DNA of 64,000 nt from Pseudopedobacter sp035496935 (GCA_035496935.1 DATJED010000010.1:499041-563040), one strand, 5' to 3'; shown: positions 1 through 8,815, numbered from the stretch's first letter. Numbers and translations are program-made. The notes: generated from the sequence alone by a model not told the origin.

Positions 1-914
1 ATGAGGTAAGCGGTATCTGTAGAACTAAAAAAGGTGTCTCCGTTGCTGTGTACCTGAGAAATATCCAGTTGAAGCATATTCTCCTGTATTTTACCGAGAA
101 TTGAACTGAAGATATTTGCGACAGGCAACCACAGGAAAACGTTAATATACCGGGCGAGCCACACCGTAAGCGTATGCTGAAACCCGTCGAACACGGCGAA
201 ACCAAAAACCAATGGCCCTAAAATGGCGAGCACAATCAAATAAAATGTTCTGATAGTGTTGATGCAAAGACCTGCGGCCTCGTACAGTACCTGCAAAACC
301 TCACTCATCCATTGTTTAATAGAGTTCCGAAAATTGTAGGACTGCTTCTCCATCCAAAACTGCATGTCATTGCTTAAGCCGTCCAGCACTCCTTCGCTTA
401 AGCCTGAGTTTTCAGGGTGCGTGTATTTATACCACCGCTCTCGGTCGCCGTTTCCATTCTCACCGACATACATTTGCCAAGACGCTGAGTTTTTTGTCGC
501 CTCTTCTTTTTTCTCTAAAAGTAAACGAATGGCTTTGTTAGAATCAGTTACCATTCCGTTTGTGGCGGTTACAATTGGATTTAGGATACCGTTTAGAATA
601 GCAATTACCGAAGGGAAAAGCAAAATGGCAATTCCCAGTGCAAAGGGGCGCAACAGTGGGTAAAAATCAATTGATTCCGCATTGGCAATGTGTCGCCAGA
701 TTTTTGAAGCGATGTACCACAATGCCCCAAATCCTGCAATTCCTCTGGCAACATCAATCAGTTTATCGCAAAGCGGAAGCATTTCTTTGTACACATTATC
801 CAGTACCATTTGTAATCCCTGCGAATCGCCAGATACTGCTTGCCCGAATGAAATTTGAGGCAAAACGATTCCAGTAACCATCAGAATGATGGTTAAAACT
901 TTATACTTTTTCAT
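1..914 (-). CDS. traJ: Conjugative transfer protein TraJ, partial (C-terminus beyond window)
   Basis: Inner-membrane component of the Bacteroidota conjugative type IV secretion system. The reading frame is open from the ATG at 912-914 to the window edge (304 codons visible). There is a signal-like hydrophobic start (about residues 5-24), then a conserved segment with LCDKLIDVARGIAGFGALWY, then several membrane segments (about residues 40-60, 75-100, 215-240, 255-275). The segment IANAESIDFYPLLRPFALGI is typical of TraJ. It is the last visible gene of the leftward tra operon and starts 3 bases past the stop of the upstream traI-like gene. The stop codon is not in the window. Confidence 0.85.
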   Translation of the reverse strand, partial: MKKYKVLTIILMVTGIVLPQISFGQAVSGDSQGLQMVLDNVYKEMLPLCDKLIDVARGIAGFGALWYIASKIWRHIANAESIDFYPLLRPFALGIAILLFPSVIAILNGILNPIVTATNGMVTDSNKAIRLLLEKKEEATKNSASWQMYVGENGNGDRERWYKYTHPENSGLSEGVLDGLSNDMQFWMEKQSYNFRNSIKQWMSEVLQVLYEAAGLCINTIRTFYLIVLAILGPLVFGFAVFDGFQHTLTVWLARYINVFLWLPVANIFSSILGKIQENMLQLDISQVHSNGDTFFSSTDTAYL

Positions 915-916
915 AG

Positions 917-1543
917 CTAGTTATTTATTTGATAGAGTTTTTGGGTTTGCTGAAGACTTTCCTGTTCACGATTTCGTTGTGACAACAATAATTGCGTTTG
1001 CCGATTGAAATTCCGTAGGAAATCCAGTTTATCTTCACTGTCCGCAAAAATCCGGTCGATGGATTTCAGCCTTTCGTCATCGCTCATTTTAAGTTTGTTC
1101 GCAGTGAGCACCATCGTAAGCTCATCCAGACTTTGAATACTCTGAGTAAAAAGGTTTTTATAAATCCTTCCTAGATATTTGAGTTCCTCAGCGTTAAACA
1201 GGTTGCTTTCGCTAAATCGGCTAAAGGCTTGTTTATATTCTCTGACTAAGTTTTTCTGACAAATTATGATATCGCCGATTCTTCGGTAGTTTCTTACGAC
1301 GGGACTTATTGCCATCAATTTTCCTAGAAAGACATCGTGTAAATTGAAGTTTCCCTCGGTTACATTTTTAACCGAGTTATATCCGTTTTTTAATACTTCA
1401 TATCCTCGCTTCATGTCCTCGAGCGTGTTTTTCATTTGCTTTAACTTTTCGTAGTTGAGCAATAATTGCTGTGCTTCTTTGGATTGCGCTATCAGGTTTA
1501 TTTTTGAAAACATCAATAGCATGATCAAAACGATATATTTCAT
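917..1543 (-). CDS. TraI-like conjugation protein, third tandem paralogue
   Basis: Secreted or periplasmic protein of the tra operon, function unknown. It has an N-terminal signal peptide (residues 1-19, ending in IAQ) and a mostly helical, coiled-coil-prone body. It shares with its two upstream neighbours a C-terminal signature, here KMSDDERL followed by a helix with LRNFN and a Gln/Arg-rich end. By size (208 aa) and place between traG and traJ it matches the TraI slot of Bacteroidota conjugation operons. Automated annotation of similar ORFs as TerB tellurite resistance is not supported by anything visible here. It is one of three non-identical tandem copies. Confidence 0.7.
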   Translation of the reverse strand: MKYIVLIMLLMFSKINLIAQSKEAQQLLLNYEKLKQMKNTLEDMKRGYEVLKNGYNSVKNVTEGNFNLHDVFLGKLMAISPVVRNYRRIGDIIICQKNLVREYKQAFSRFSESNLFNAEELKYLGRIYKNLFTQSIQSLDELTMVLTANKLKMSDDERLKSIDRIFADSEDKLDFLRNFNRQTQLLLSQRNREQESLQQTQKLYQINN

Positions 1544-1550
1544 GATTTTT

Positions 1551-2177
1551 CTATTTAATGTTAAACCGATTTTTTGACGCTTTCAGTTGCTGAAGTTGAT
1601 TCCGCTTTTGGCTTTCTAGTAACTCCACATCCCGAACAAAGCTTAAAACGAAATCATGTTTATCACGCATGGATTGGTGAATTTTGTGAAGCTGATTCAA
1701 ACGTTGTTCGTCTGTCAGTTCAAGTTTACTGGGAGTTATCACTAGCCTAAAAAAGTTGAAATCCTTTTGACATTCTGAGATAAGATTGGCTTTTACCCGC
1801 TGAATGTAAATCAACTGAGCGTCGCCCAATACAGATGAAATTTTAAGATTGCTTAATAAATTTATCGTCTGATTCTTCCATCCGACAATTTCAGCAATCA
1901 TCGGATTTTTTGCTATAACTGGATTTATAGCTTTAAGAGAGTTGAAATATCCTGCATGCAAGCTGGACTCAGCTTCTTTAAAGGTATTGATGGCATTTAA
2001 ACCGCTATCAACAATATTGAAGCCTTCTCTTAGAAAACCATGGTAAAATTCCAGTGCGGTAATCTGCTTCAACAGATATTCTTTTTGGGTTTTCTTTTGC
2101 CTAAAAAACTCATTGAATGTCTGGGCCTGGCAATGCAGTCCGAAAAAGCAAAAAGAAATAATTAGGAAGTTTTTCAT
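1551..2177 (-). CDS. TraI-like conjugation protein, second tandem paralogue
   Basis: Putative periplasmic conjugation protein of unknown biochemical role. The signal peptide is residues 1-18 (hydrophobic core, then CQAQ). The rest is helical, with the shared signature LELTDEQRL near residue 155 and a basic, Gln-rich C-terminus. It starts 1 base after the stop of the first paralogue and ends 7 bases before the start codon of the third, so the three are almost certainly cotranscribed. Overall sequence similarity to the neighbours is weak outside the signature, which points to old duplication and divergence of roles. Confidence 0.7.
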   Translation of the reverse strand: MKNFLIISFCFFGLHCQAQTFNEFFRQKKTQKEYLLKQITALEFYHGFLREGFNIVDSGLNAINTFKEAESSLHAGYFNSLKAINPVIAKNPMIAEIVGWKNQTINLLSNLKISSVLGDAQLIYIQRVKANLISECQKDFNFFRLVITPSKLELTDEQRLNQLHKIHQSMRDKHDFVLSFVRDVELLESQKRNQLQQLKASKNRFNIK

Positions 2178-2178
2178 C

Positions 2179-2871
2179 TTAGTTGGGTAAATCGAGTCCG
2201 TAAAGGTTTTGGATTTTGTTGATTTCCTGTTTAGTCTTTGACCGATGAAGACTCAACAAAATATTTTGGGTGTTGAACTGCTTCAAATCCCGAAAGTTCT
2301 GATCGATACGGTCTGCTGCTTTATTGATCAAAACCAACCTTTCGGCGTCCGTCATTTGGGTTTTGAAAGAATTGACAATCAATAAAATCTGGTCGATATT
2401 TTTTGCGCTTTCTTTTAAGATTCCCGTATAAACATCGTACATATATTTACGTTCCTGCGAATTAAAATTCTCATCCTTTTGCGCCGTCGCCCATGCCTTG
2501 CGGTATTCGTCAACCAGAAAAACTTGCTTGTTAGTAATTTCTTTTATCCGGTGATAGTAGGAGATAGCAGTTTTAACTTTCCATAAGTCCATATAATATT
2601 TAGCATAAAGGGTTCTTTGCTTTTCGGACCAATTAGCGATTTCACCCAGCTTCAGTTTGGAAAGCTGGTTCTCCATTACTTTTTGTGCGTTCTGTAGCCA
2701 AAGCGTTTCATTTTGCATTCTTTGAACCTTAAGATCTACGGCTTTGATTACTTTTTTAACTCCAGCTTTGATCACTTCCAAAACAGCTATTTGCGCATTT
2801 ACTTCGGTCGTTGGCATTGATACCATCAGCACAATCATGCTGGCAGGCATTAAAAACATAAATTTTTTCAT
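2179..2871 (-). CDS. traI: TraI-like conjugation protein, first paralogue (closest to classical TraI)
   Basis: Exported helical protein of the conjugation apparatus. It has a signal peptide (about residues 1-27, ending NAQ) and then a conserved block running from VIKAVDLKVQRMQNETLWLQ to NWSEKQRTLYAKYYMDLW, which is characteristic of Bacteroidota TraI. The family signature here is QMTDAERL. Length is 230 aa, the usual size for TraI. It lies immediately downstream of traG (6-base gap) and begins a run of three related genes where most known operons have one. The precise role is unknown for the family. Confidence 0.75.
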   Translation of the reverse strand: MKKFMFLMPASMIVLMVSMPTTEVNAQIAVLEVIKAGVKKVIKAVDLKVQRMQNETLWLQNAQKVMENQLSKLKLGEIANWSEKQRTLYAKYYMDLWKVKTAISYYHRIKEITNKQVFLVDEYRKAWATAQKDENFNSQERKYMYDVYTGILKESAKNIDQILLIVNSFKTQMTDAERLVLINKAADRIDQNFRDLKQFNTQNILLSLHRSKTKQEINKIQNLYGLDLPN

Positions 2872-2877
2872 AAAATT

Positions 2878-5337
2878 TTAATTATTAGATTCTTGAATTA
2901 GGACTTCAATTACCTTTTGAATACTTCCGTACTTTTTAGCGTACTCCTCAACTTTCAGTTTCTCTCTTTCTTCGGTAGTGTAAGTCAGGTATTCTTCAGG
3001 ACTTACTTCCGTTCGGTAAACTTTACTTTGCTGCCCGCCGAGGCTGATAAACACTTCCTTATATTTACGGCCGGGTTCGTTCGCTTTGTTTACCGAAAGC
3101 ACCTGTACTTTTTCCTTTTCCGTTAAACCGAGCAGGTTCTGGATGTCGTCAAACTTATTTTGATACTTCGATTGGTCGAGCAGTATTTTACAATCGGAAT
3201 TGTTGATGATTGTTTCTTTCACAATTGGAGAACTGATAATATCTTCCACTTCCTGCGTAACCACAATTGCTTCCCCGTAGAATTTTCGTACTGTTTTGAA
3301 AAGATATTTGATGTACTCCGCCATCCCTTCTTTGGCGATGGCTTTCCATGCTTCTTCAATCAAAATCATTTTACGGATGCCTTTTAGCTTCCTCATTTTA
3401 CTGATAAAAGTTTCCATGATGATGAGCGTAACTACCGGAAATAAAATCGGATGGTCTTTGATATTATCCAACTCAAACACGATAAAGCGTTGATTTAGCA
3501 GCTCCAGATTTTCTGTGGCGTTCAGTAAAAAACCGAATTCTCCGTCCCGATAGAAAGGCTTCAATACATACAGAAGATTATCTAAATCAAAATATTTATC
3601 CTTTACCTTGTCCCTCTTTAAGTCTTTTGAGAAATCATCTTTCAGATAATCATAAAAAGTATCAAAACATGGGAAGATGGTTTGATCAATCCGCAGTTTT
3701 TCATAGTAGGATTGTAAAGCATTGGATAAAGCCACATACTCAGAGCGTTCCAAAACTTCATCCTGCTTTTTCCAAAGTGCCAGGATTAAGCTTTTTAAAC
3801 TTTCCTTCTTTTCGGTGTCCAATACGGTTCCTTCATTCAAATGAAATGGGTTGAAACTTATCGGCTTTGCTTCTTCGTAGGTGAAATAATAACCGCCGAC
3901 CATTTCGCACAAACCTTTATAGCTATGTCCAACGTCAACCAAAAGCACATGAGTTCCTTGATCGTAATAACTACGAACCATGTGGTTGGTAAAGAATGAT
4001 TTCCCTGAACCAGAAGGACCTAAGATGAATTTATTCCGGTTGGTACATATTCCTTTTTCAATGGGTTCATCAGAAATATCTACGTTTACGGGTTTGCCCG
4101 TCAAGCGATCACCTAAACGAATACCTGTTGGACTTTTAGAAACATGATAGTTGGTTTCCAAATTTAAAAAGCAACTTGCTTGCTCCACAAAAGTGTCGAA
4201 GGTATCATTCATCGGGAAGTTGCCTTCATTGCCTGGCATTCCAGCCCACCAAATCTGCGGCGCACCGTCAGTTTCTAGTTTGGGAGTAGCATCCATTTGA
4301 GCCAATGCGCTGGAAACTTTTGTCTTGATTTTCTTTTTAAAATCAGCATCATCTGTCCAAGCCAGAATATTAAAATGAGCTTTAACCGGCAATTTTTGTT
4401 GTGAAATAGCTTCATTCAAAAACTCCTGGGTTGCTACTTTACTGATCAAGTTTTCTCGTGAATAAGCGGAAAGAGATTGTAACCTCAGCCGTTTGGCTTC
4501 CAATTGTTTTAAGGTTTTGGCAGAGTCGCCAATAAAAATGTATTGGTTATAAATATGATTGCAGTCAAGCAACAATCCCAAAGAAGTCGCAAACCCGATA
4601 CTGAATTTGGTTTTATCAGTACTGAACTTATCATAAGTAGTACGGGAAGCACACAATGCGGGCAAGTTTTCCGCATCAGAAAGACTGAATAACTGGCAAT
4701 GTTGATTACCAATCTTGATTTCATCTTGTAAATGAATATCCTTAACCAGCTTTTCATTGTTCTCTGGTAAAAAGCAGTATTGTTCTAAAACTCCGACTTT
4801 TGCGGTTGTTCCGGCAAGTTCATCTGCATTCAGTCGATGAATTTCCAAAAAACCACTATCTGCTAAAATCTGCTCAAACTGGCTCACTTTGTCGTAGAAA
4901 TTATTCACAAAGCTTTTATTCAAACATTCAGCAGGAACTGGAGAATTGTTGAACAGCCCAGAATTGGCAGAACTTACTTTCTTGTTTTCTTTACTTTTTT
5001 GGCTTAAAAACACATAACATTTATGTTTTAAGAAAGCCCTGTCATTAAAGAAACGACTGCTTGCCTTTGTTAAGAAACTGGCATCAGTTTCATCTTTAGA
5101 AGAAAAACTGCTTTTTAAAAACCAATCTTGCTTATGGAAACAACTATGTTTTGGTAAAACTTTAATTGCTTTCGCCCAGCTTTGATGAAGCGACTCATAA
5201 TCGTGATTTGAAAGGCTGAAAATTTCAGGTAAGCTGACTTCAAACCCGATGGTTATATCTCCGGCTACTGAAATAATAGTGTCGTTCTCAATCTTGTAAA
5301 TAGGAAAAACCTTTTCCAGATTAATTGGATTAGCCAT
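2878..5337 (-). CDS. traG: Conjugative transfer ATPase TraG (VirB4-like)
   Basis: Cytoplasmic ATPase powering assembly of the conjugation machine; the Bacteroidota counterpart of VirB4. The 819-residue length fits the family. The Walker A motif GPSGSGKS lies near residues 439-446, followed by LLVDVGHSYKGLCE and SFNPFHL. The Walker B-like segment KMILIEEAW is near residue 655, followed by YLFKTVRKFYGEAIVVTQE, the usual VirB4 signature. The ATG overlaps the end of traF by 8 bases and is preceded by a good Shine-Dalgarno ggaggtg, unusual in this window, suggesting translational coupling. Confidence is high. Confidence 0.93.
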   Translation of the reverse strand: MANPINLEKVFPIYKIENDTIISVAGDITIGFEVSLPEIFSLSNHDYESLHQSWAKAIKVLPKHSCFHKQDWFLKSSFSSKDETDASFLTKASSRFFNDRAFLKHKCYVFLSQKSKENKKVSSANSGLFNNSPVPAECLNKSFVNNFYDKVSQFEQILADSGFLEIHRLNADELAGTTAKVGVLEQYCFLPENNEKLVKDIHLQDEIKIGNQHCQLFSLSDAENLPALCASRTTYDKFSTDKTKFSIGFATSLGLLLDCNHIYNQYIFIGDSAKTLKQLEAKRLRLQSLSAYSRENLISKVATQEFLNEAISQQKLPVKAHFNILAWTDDADFKKKIKTKVSSALAQMDATPKLETDGAPQIWWAGMPGNEGNFPMNDTFDTFVEQASCFLNLETNYHVSKSPTGIRLGDRLTGKPVNVDISDEPIEKGICTNRNKFILGPSGSGKSFFTNHMVRSYYDQGTHVLLVDVGHSYKGLCEMVGGYYFTYEEAKPISFNPFHLNEGTVLDTEKKESLKSLILALWKKQDEVLERSEYVALSNALQSYYEKLRIDQTIFPCFDTFYDYLKDDFSKDLKRDKVKDKYFDLDNLLYVLKPFYRDGEFGFLLNATENLELLNQRFIVFELDNIKDHPILFPVVTLIIMETFISKMRKLKGIRKMILIEEAWKAIAKEGMAEYIKYLFKTVRKFYGEAIVVTQEVEDIISSPIVKETIINNSDCKILLDQSKYQNKFDDIQNLLGLTEKEKVQVLSVNKANEPGRKYKEVFISLGGQQSKVYRTEVSPEEYLTYTTEEREKLKVEEYAKKYGSIQKVIEVLIQESNN

Positions 5338-5671
5338 TTTGCACCTCCTTTCCTGTCTTTTTTAACTCTAAAAAAGTTGCTCTCGTTCGTGACTTTAAAA
5401 ACCTAGGAATTCTTCTTTTAGCGATAACTTTCAGCAGTCCGTGTTCGCCGTAGTTATGACTTAATCGGAAGACCGTTAAAAACAATGCACCGCCTAAAAC
5501 CCCGATTACCAGTAAACAGATAACCAAGTGGAATCCCAAAATGTAGAGCCCAGCAAAGAGCAACATCAAAATAACTAAGCCAAGGGCGAGGTAAATAATG
5601 TACTGCGCCTTTAAGCCCTTAAACTCGATAGCTTTGTTGATGCCTTTGTTGACTTGATAAACTGTTGCCAT
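5330..5671 (-). CDS. traF: Conjugative transfer protein TraF (DUF4133, VirB3-like)
   Basis: Small inner-membrane conjugation protein. It begins MATVYQVNKGINKAIEFKGL, the typical DUF4133 start, followed by two adjacent membrane helices (about residues 25-70) and a basic C-terminal tail. A longer in-frame start at 5740 exists, but it would overlap traE by 67 bases, so the ATG at 5669-5671, two bases after the traE stop, was chosen. Its end overlaps the traG start, which fits a tightly coupled operon. TraF and TraG together resemble the VirB3-VirB4 pair of other systems. Confidence 0.85.
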   Translation of the reverse strand: MATVYQVNKGINKAIEFKGLKAQYIIYLALGLVILMLLFAGLYILGFHLVICLLVIGVLGGALFLTVFRLSHNYGEHGLLKVIAKRRIPRFLKSRTRATFLELKKTGKEVQNG

Positions 5672-5673
5672 GA

Positions 5674-6009
5674 TTATATCCCGAAAAATGATTGTAAAAC
5701 TGTTGCCACGATGACCAAGAACACACAGCTCCCGAACCAAGCAGAAGCTACTTTTGACGTGTCTTCATCTCCACCGTTCCATTTTTGAAAGACCTTTATG
5801 GCTCCTACTAAACCTACAATTGATCCTACGGCATACATCAGGTTTGTACCGGTTACAAAATAGCTTCGCACTTTATTAGTCGCTTCTGTAATTCCCGCGT
5901 TGCCATCTTGAGCGATACTGACGTAACTCATTAAAAGAAACATTAAGCAAATGATTTCTACTTTGTTCTGATTGAAGCGTTTTAAAATTGACTTGATTTT
6001 AGTTTTCAT
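5674..6009 (-). CDS. traE: Conjugative transfer protein TraE (DUF4134, VirB2-like)
   Basis: Small membrane protein, the presumed pilin-like subunit of the conjugation channel. The 111 residues comprise a signal-like hydrophobic start (cleavage likely after SIAQ near residue 33), then TNLMYAVGSIVGLVGAIKVF and a final hydrophobic helix ending LQSFFGI. The central QKWNGGDEDTSK loop is characteristic of DUF4134. Its ATG overlaps the end of the upstream orf99 by 11 bases. Identity is well supported by size, topology and position directly before traF and traG. Confidence 0.85.
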   Translation of the reverse strand: MKTKIKSILKRFNQNKVEIICLMFLLMSYVSIAQDGNAGITEATNKVRSYFVTGTNLMYAVGSIVGLVGAIKVFQKWNGGDEDTSKVASAWFGSCVFLVIVATVLQSFFGI

Positions 6010-6298
6010 CTGGGCGGGGAGTTAAATGGTTTTCACTCTGTTTGATTTCTGTTTCATGATGAAACTGGAGTTCCTCGGAACTGACACTTGAGTAGTGTTC
6101 GTCATTCTTCACCTCGCCAATTACGGAATCGGTTTCAAAATCAGCCGTTTCATTCCGATGTTCTTTGGTTTTGAGATTTCCGGTAAATAGTGCGATGAAT
6201 TCAGTCCTGTAGAATAACAAGAGAATGCCCAGGTAGTAAATTGTAACAATACCCGATAAGGTAGTCAGGTAAGTTTGCCATGAAATTGATGTAAACAT
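5999..6298 (-). CDS. Hypothetical membrane protein, first gene of tra operon
   Basis: I do not recognise a named family. The 99 residues have one membrane helix (about 13-33) followed by an acidic, hydrophilic and probably disordered tail rich in Glu, Asp and His. The gene overlaps traE and is the promoter-proximal member of the operon. It sits where traD-like small genes occur in some Bacteroidota elements, but I cannot assign that name. A role as an assembly or regulatory accessory of the channel is inference from position alone. Confidence 0.6.
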   Translation of the reverse strand: MFTSISWQTYLTTLSGIVTIYYLGILLLFYRTEFIALFTGNLKTKEHRNETADFETDSVIGEVKNDEHYSSVSSEELQFHHETEIKQSENHLTPRPDEN

Positions 6299-6356
6299 GA
6301 TCCTTCATTTTAAACACAGCTCCATTGCTGTGATGAAGGCAAAGTTGTGGGACGGA

Positions 6357-6400
6357 AAAATAGAAACTTCACAACCTCAACCGGAGTTGTGAAGTTTTTT
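6357..6400. repeat. 44-bp ICE repeat with 12-bp inverted repeat, copy 1 (tra leader)
   Basis: Identical over 44 bases to 14963-15006. It contains perfect arms aaacttcacaac (6364-6375) and gttgtgaagttt (6386-6397) separated by 10 bases, with a T-run on the + side and an A-run on the other. It lies 59 bases upstream of the first tra-operon ATG. It could be an operator for a shared regulator such as RteC, or a terminator blocking read-through on the + strand. The equal placement before two leftward operons favours a regulatory role. Confidence 0.8.
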
Positions 6401-6511
6401 TCGAGTCATTCAATCGTGACTAAACGATTTAACTCTTATGTTTAGATAAAAAGAAAAAAAATATTTTGTAATATTACTTTTATTAATTGCTCTATAATTA
6501 GCTAAAAACCA

Positions 6512-7489
6512 ATGACGAAGAATACTGATGCGAACGAAAATCTAACAACATTAAAGTTTCATTTTTATTCGTTAAAATTCACACCTTATAAAGATCTAAA
6601 TAAACACAATAGCTCCTCAATTTTGAATAAGGTAATAACTTATGTCAGTGAAGAACTTCAAAAAGGGCAGGGATATTTAATTGACAGGCATCATAAAAGG
6701 ATAAAAGGGGACTCCCGAGAGCTATTTATGACTCAAGCTGTATTTATGCTGAAAGAGCGTAGAATAAGATGCTCTATGGCACTACTCCGGTCTGGGAGAA
6801 TACCTTTATTAAAACCCGCAGATAAATTTGTTTTAGTACCATTGAATAAAGCTGAAGGTTCAATAGCGGAGCAAACCCATTTCTTTATAGACTATAGTAA
6901 AACTCCAGCGGTTATTTGTGTAGAGTACAATTATCACGGTCCAAGAATTTCTGATATTGAATATTATTTTAGAAATGTTTCACATGATATTTTGAAACTA
7001 TCAAAAGTAACTGATGTCGCGTTGTTCATGGATACGTCAATTGATAAAACACTATCCGAATTGAAGAACGTATTGAACATAGATATAAAAGTACAACCAC
7101 AAAAGTTAATTCAAATGGATACAGACTTAGTGGGTCGATATTTTACTGCTTTTACTACAATGGGGCAAAGATTGAAGCCGAAGTATATAAAACTTGAGGC
7201 AATGTATCAAACACCCGGAAGTTCAGTTGCGAGCTCACAATTGAACTCTGATGCGAATAATATGATTATCAATCTTTTGAACAGATTTAAAACAAAGCCT
7301 CTGAATATTGATTGTTTCGATAATTTTGTAGTAAAGTATGAGGACAAAGAAGGTCAGGAAGAGGTTTTCAATCTCTTAAAAGACAAGCGGGAGGTTCTGA
7401 AGGAAGTCGACTTAAGTTCCATTCAAAAAGGACGACATTATTACGAGTTAATCGAAAAAGATTTTGATGAATTTATGGAAACAATTTAG
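6512..7489 (+). CDS. Hypothetical cytoplasmic protein, ICE cargo (325 aa)
   Basis: Family not recognised with confidence. It is a soluble, mixed alpha/beta protein with no signal peptide or membrane helix. Notable stretches are LKFHFYSLKFTPY at the N-terminus, a basic block KGQGYLIDRHHKRIKGDSRE around residues 50-70, and FFIDYSKTPAVICVEYNYHGPRISDIEYYF around 128-157. The C-terminal tail is acidic. It is followed after 2 bases by a 4-helix membrane protein, so the two form a tight unit, divergent from the tra operon and convergent with rteC. The soluble-plus-4TM layout recalls two-gene defence systems such as Kiwa, but no Kiwa domain (DUF4868) could be seen. A defence role is inference only. 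Confidence 0.6.
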   Translation: MTKNTDANENLTTLKFHFYSLKFTPYKDLNKHNSSSILNKVITYVSEELQKGQGYLIDRHHKRIKGDSRELFMTQAVFMLKERRIRCSMALLRSGRIPLLKPADKFVLVPLNKAEGSIAEQTHFFIDYSKTPAVICVEYNYHGPRISDIEYYFRNVSHDILKLSKVTDVALFMDTSIDKTLSELKNVLNIDIKVQPQKLIQMDTDLVGRYFTAFTTMGQRLKPKYIKLEAMYQTPGSSVASSQLNSDANNMIINLLNRFKTKPLNIDCFDNFVVKYEDKEGQEEVFNLLKDKREVLKEVDLSSIQKGRHYYELIEKDFDEFMETI

Positions 7490-7491
7490 CT

Positions 7492-7986
7492 ATGTTGGAT
7501 AGATATTTTAGAAATCCATTACTATATGATTATTCACTTGGTTTGCTAATTTCAATCAGCATTTTATACATTTACATTAGGGGTTATTTTAAGTTGCCTA
7601 AAATTGAATATACCCTTTCAACTTCGTCGGATCTTTCCACTATCTCATTAACACTAGCCGGCTTTATACTTACGTTATTAACCATTCTGATAACCTTCAA
7701 AGCGGGTTCAAAAATAGATAAGAGTGTGAATCCCGAAAAACAGACAATTTTCGACTTATTCTTTGTTACTAATCTTTATTTTGAGACAACTAAACATCTC
7801 AAGAACTGCATCAAATCTTTACTATTTATATCTGTCTTAGGGTATAGCTTAAAGCTTTTATTAAGTGAATCTTTGCTAAAATATTTATTTTTCTCAAATT
7901 CTTTAGGATTGGTAATTCTTGTATTAACACTTTTGAGAAGCTTACTAATACTAACCAGAATTATAGATCTTCAAAAGGACAACTGA
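7492..7986 (+). CDS. Hypothetical four-helix membrane protein, ICE cargo
   Basis: Unrecognised 164-aa inner-membrane protein. Four hydrophobic helices are visible: about residues 12-32, 48-71 (a conserved-looking LSTISLTLAGFILTLLTILI), 103-122 and 128-151. A cytoplasmic or periplasmic loop containing KAGSKIDKSVNPEKQ lies between helices 2 and 3. It starts 2 bases after the stop of the 325-aa gene, so translation is probably coupled and the products may form a complex. A membrane-disrupting effector would fit the topology, but there is no direct evidence. The gene ends 7 bases before the stop of convergent rteC. Confidence 0.6.
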   Translation: MLDRYFRNPLLYDYSLGLLISISILYIYIRGYFKLPKIEYTLSTSSDLSTISLTLAGFILTLLTILITFKAGSKIDKSVNPEKQTIFDLFFVTNLYFETTKHLKNCIKSLLFISVLGYSLKLLLSESLLKYLFFSNSLGLVILVLTLLRSLLILTRIIDLQKDN

Positions 7987-7993
7987 AAATTAT

Positions 7994-8815
7994 CTACTCA
8001 AACCTACTCTCAATCCTCCGATCCAAACTAACTTTCAACTTATCCAAAAATACGGCTCTTTCCTTTTTACGATTGGTGATATCCCTGAACTTATTATAAA
8101 AGTGCTTCAAATCAATCTGAAACATGGTTTCAAAATAGTTCACGGCAGTCTTAATTTCAATATTTCCGTTATTCAGTGCGCCAGATTCGGTAAGCGCATA
8201 AATCAGTTCTATCAATTCACTTTGATTACCGGTCCAAGTAACCGGACATGGTGTATGACCAACATCTCCGTTCGCTAAATTCCGTCTTTGCTGATATAAA
8301 AACTTTTGGTATTGCTCTATTGCAATCAATTTAGAAAGTCGGTAATCGTGAGAAGTTGAAAACAAATCATCTCCTTGGAAGTCTTCCAATTCGCCATAAA
8401 TATCACTGGCTCCGCGTGTAAAATAACTATGGTCAAGATGAGTTCCGCCACTGCGGTAGTAAACGTAAAATGCTTGATGCTTTTTGAGAAAAAATTCCAA
8501 CTCCTGTAGTTCAGCGGAGATATAAGTATCTAATACTTGCTCGCAACCAAAGGGCTTTCTGATAAAATATTTGTACACAAAAACGTAGTAAATATACTTG
8601 CTGTAAAACAGGGGCTTAATCTCCTTGAAAAAACGGATTTCACTTTCACTGCTTTCAAAGAAAAAATCACACAGACAACGTTTTAAAATATTGAGTGCCT
8701 TTTTACAACAGAATAAAGTTTGCTTCAGCTTTTCACATTCTGAAATTGTTTCGATTGATATTTGGCTAATCTGTTTTTCTAAAGCATGGTAAAGGCGTTC
8801 CGAAAATTTGTCCAT
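7994..8815 (-). CDS. rteC: RteC-family excision/transfer regulator
   Basis: DNA-binding regulator. In CTnDOT, RteC activates the excision operon. The 273 residues show the family pattern: FFKEIKPLFYSKYIYYVFVYKY near residue 65, then LQELEFFLKKHQAFYVYYRSGGTHLDHSYF near 110, and a C-terminal winged-helix-like part with ELIYALTESGALNNGNIEIKTAVNYFETMFQIDLKHFYNKF. The ATG at 8813-8815 is preferred over an overlapping TTG one codon upstream. No rteA/rteB two-component pair is visible; a membrane LuxR-type protein lies upstream instead. The 44-bp repeats at 6357 and 14963 are candidate targets (inference). Confidence 0.8.
   Translation of the reverse strand: MDKFSERLYHALEKQISQISIETISECEKLKQTLFCCKKALNILKRCLCDFFFESSESEIRFFKEIKPLFYSKYIYYVFVYKYFIRKPFGCEQVLDTYISAELQELEFFLKKHQAFYVYYRSGGTHLDHSYFTRGASDIYGELEDFQGDDLFSTSHDYRLSKLIAIEQYQKFLYQQRRNLANGDVGHTPCPVTWTGNQSELIELIYALTESGALNNGNIEIKTAVNYFETMFQIDLKHFYNKFRDITNRKKERAVFLDKLKVSLDRRIESRFE

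Noticed and set aside
364..877. Two + strand ORFs at the start of the window
   Set aside because: They lie antisense to the traJ frame, have no family features, and the opposite strand clearly encodes TraJ.
917..2177. Tellurite resistance (TerB) identity for the two 208-aa genes
   Set aside because: No TerB motif is visible and the position, signal peptides and shared signature with the TraI-like gene point to conjugation.
6512..7986. Kiwa defence system
   Set aside because: Only the architecture is similar; gene order is reversed and no DUF4868-like sequence was recognised.
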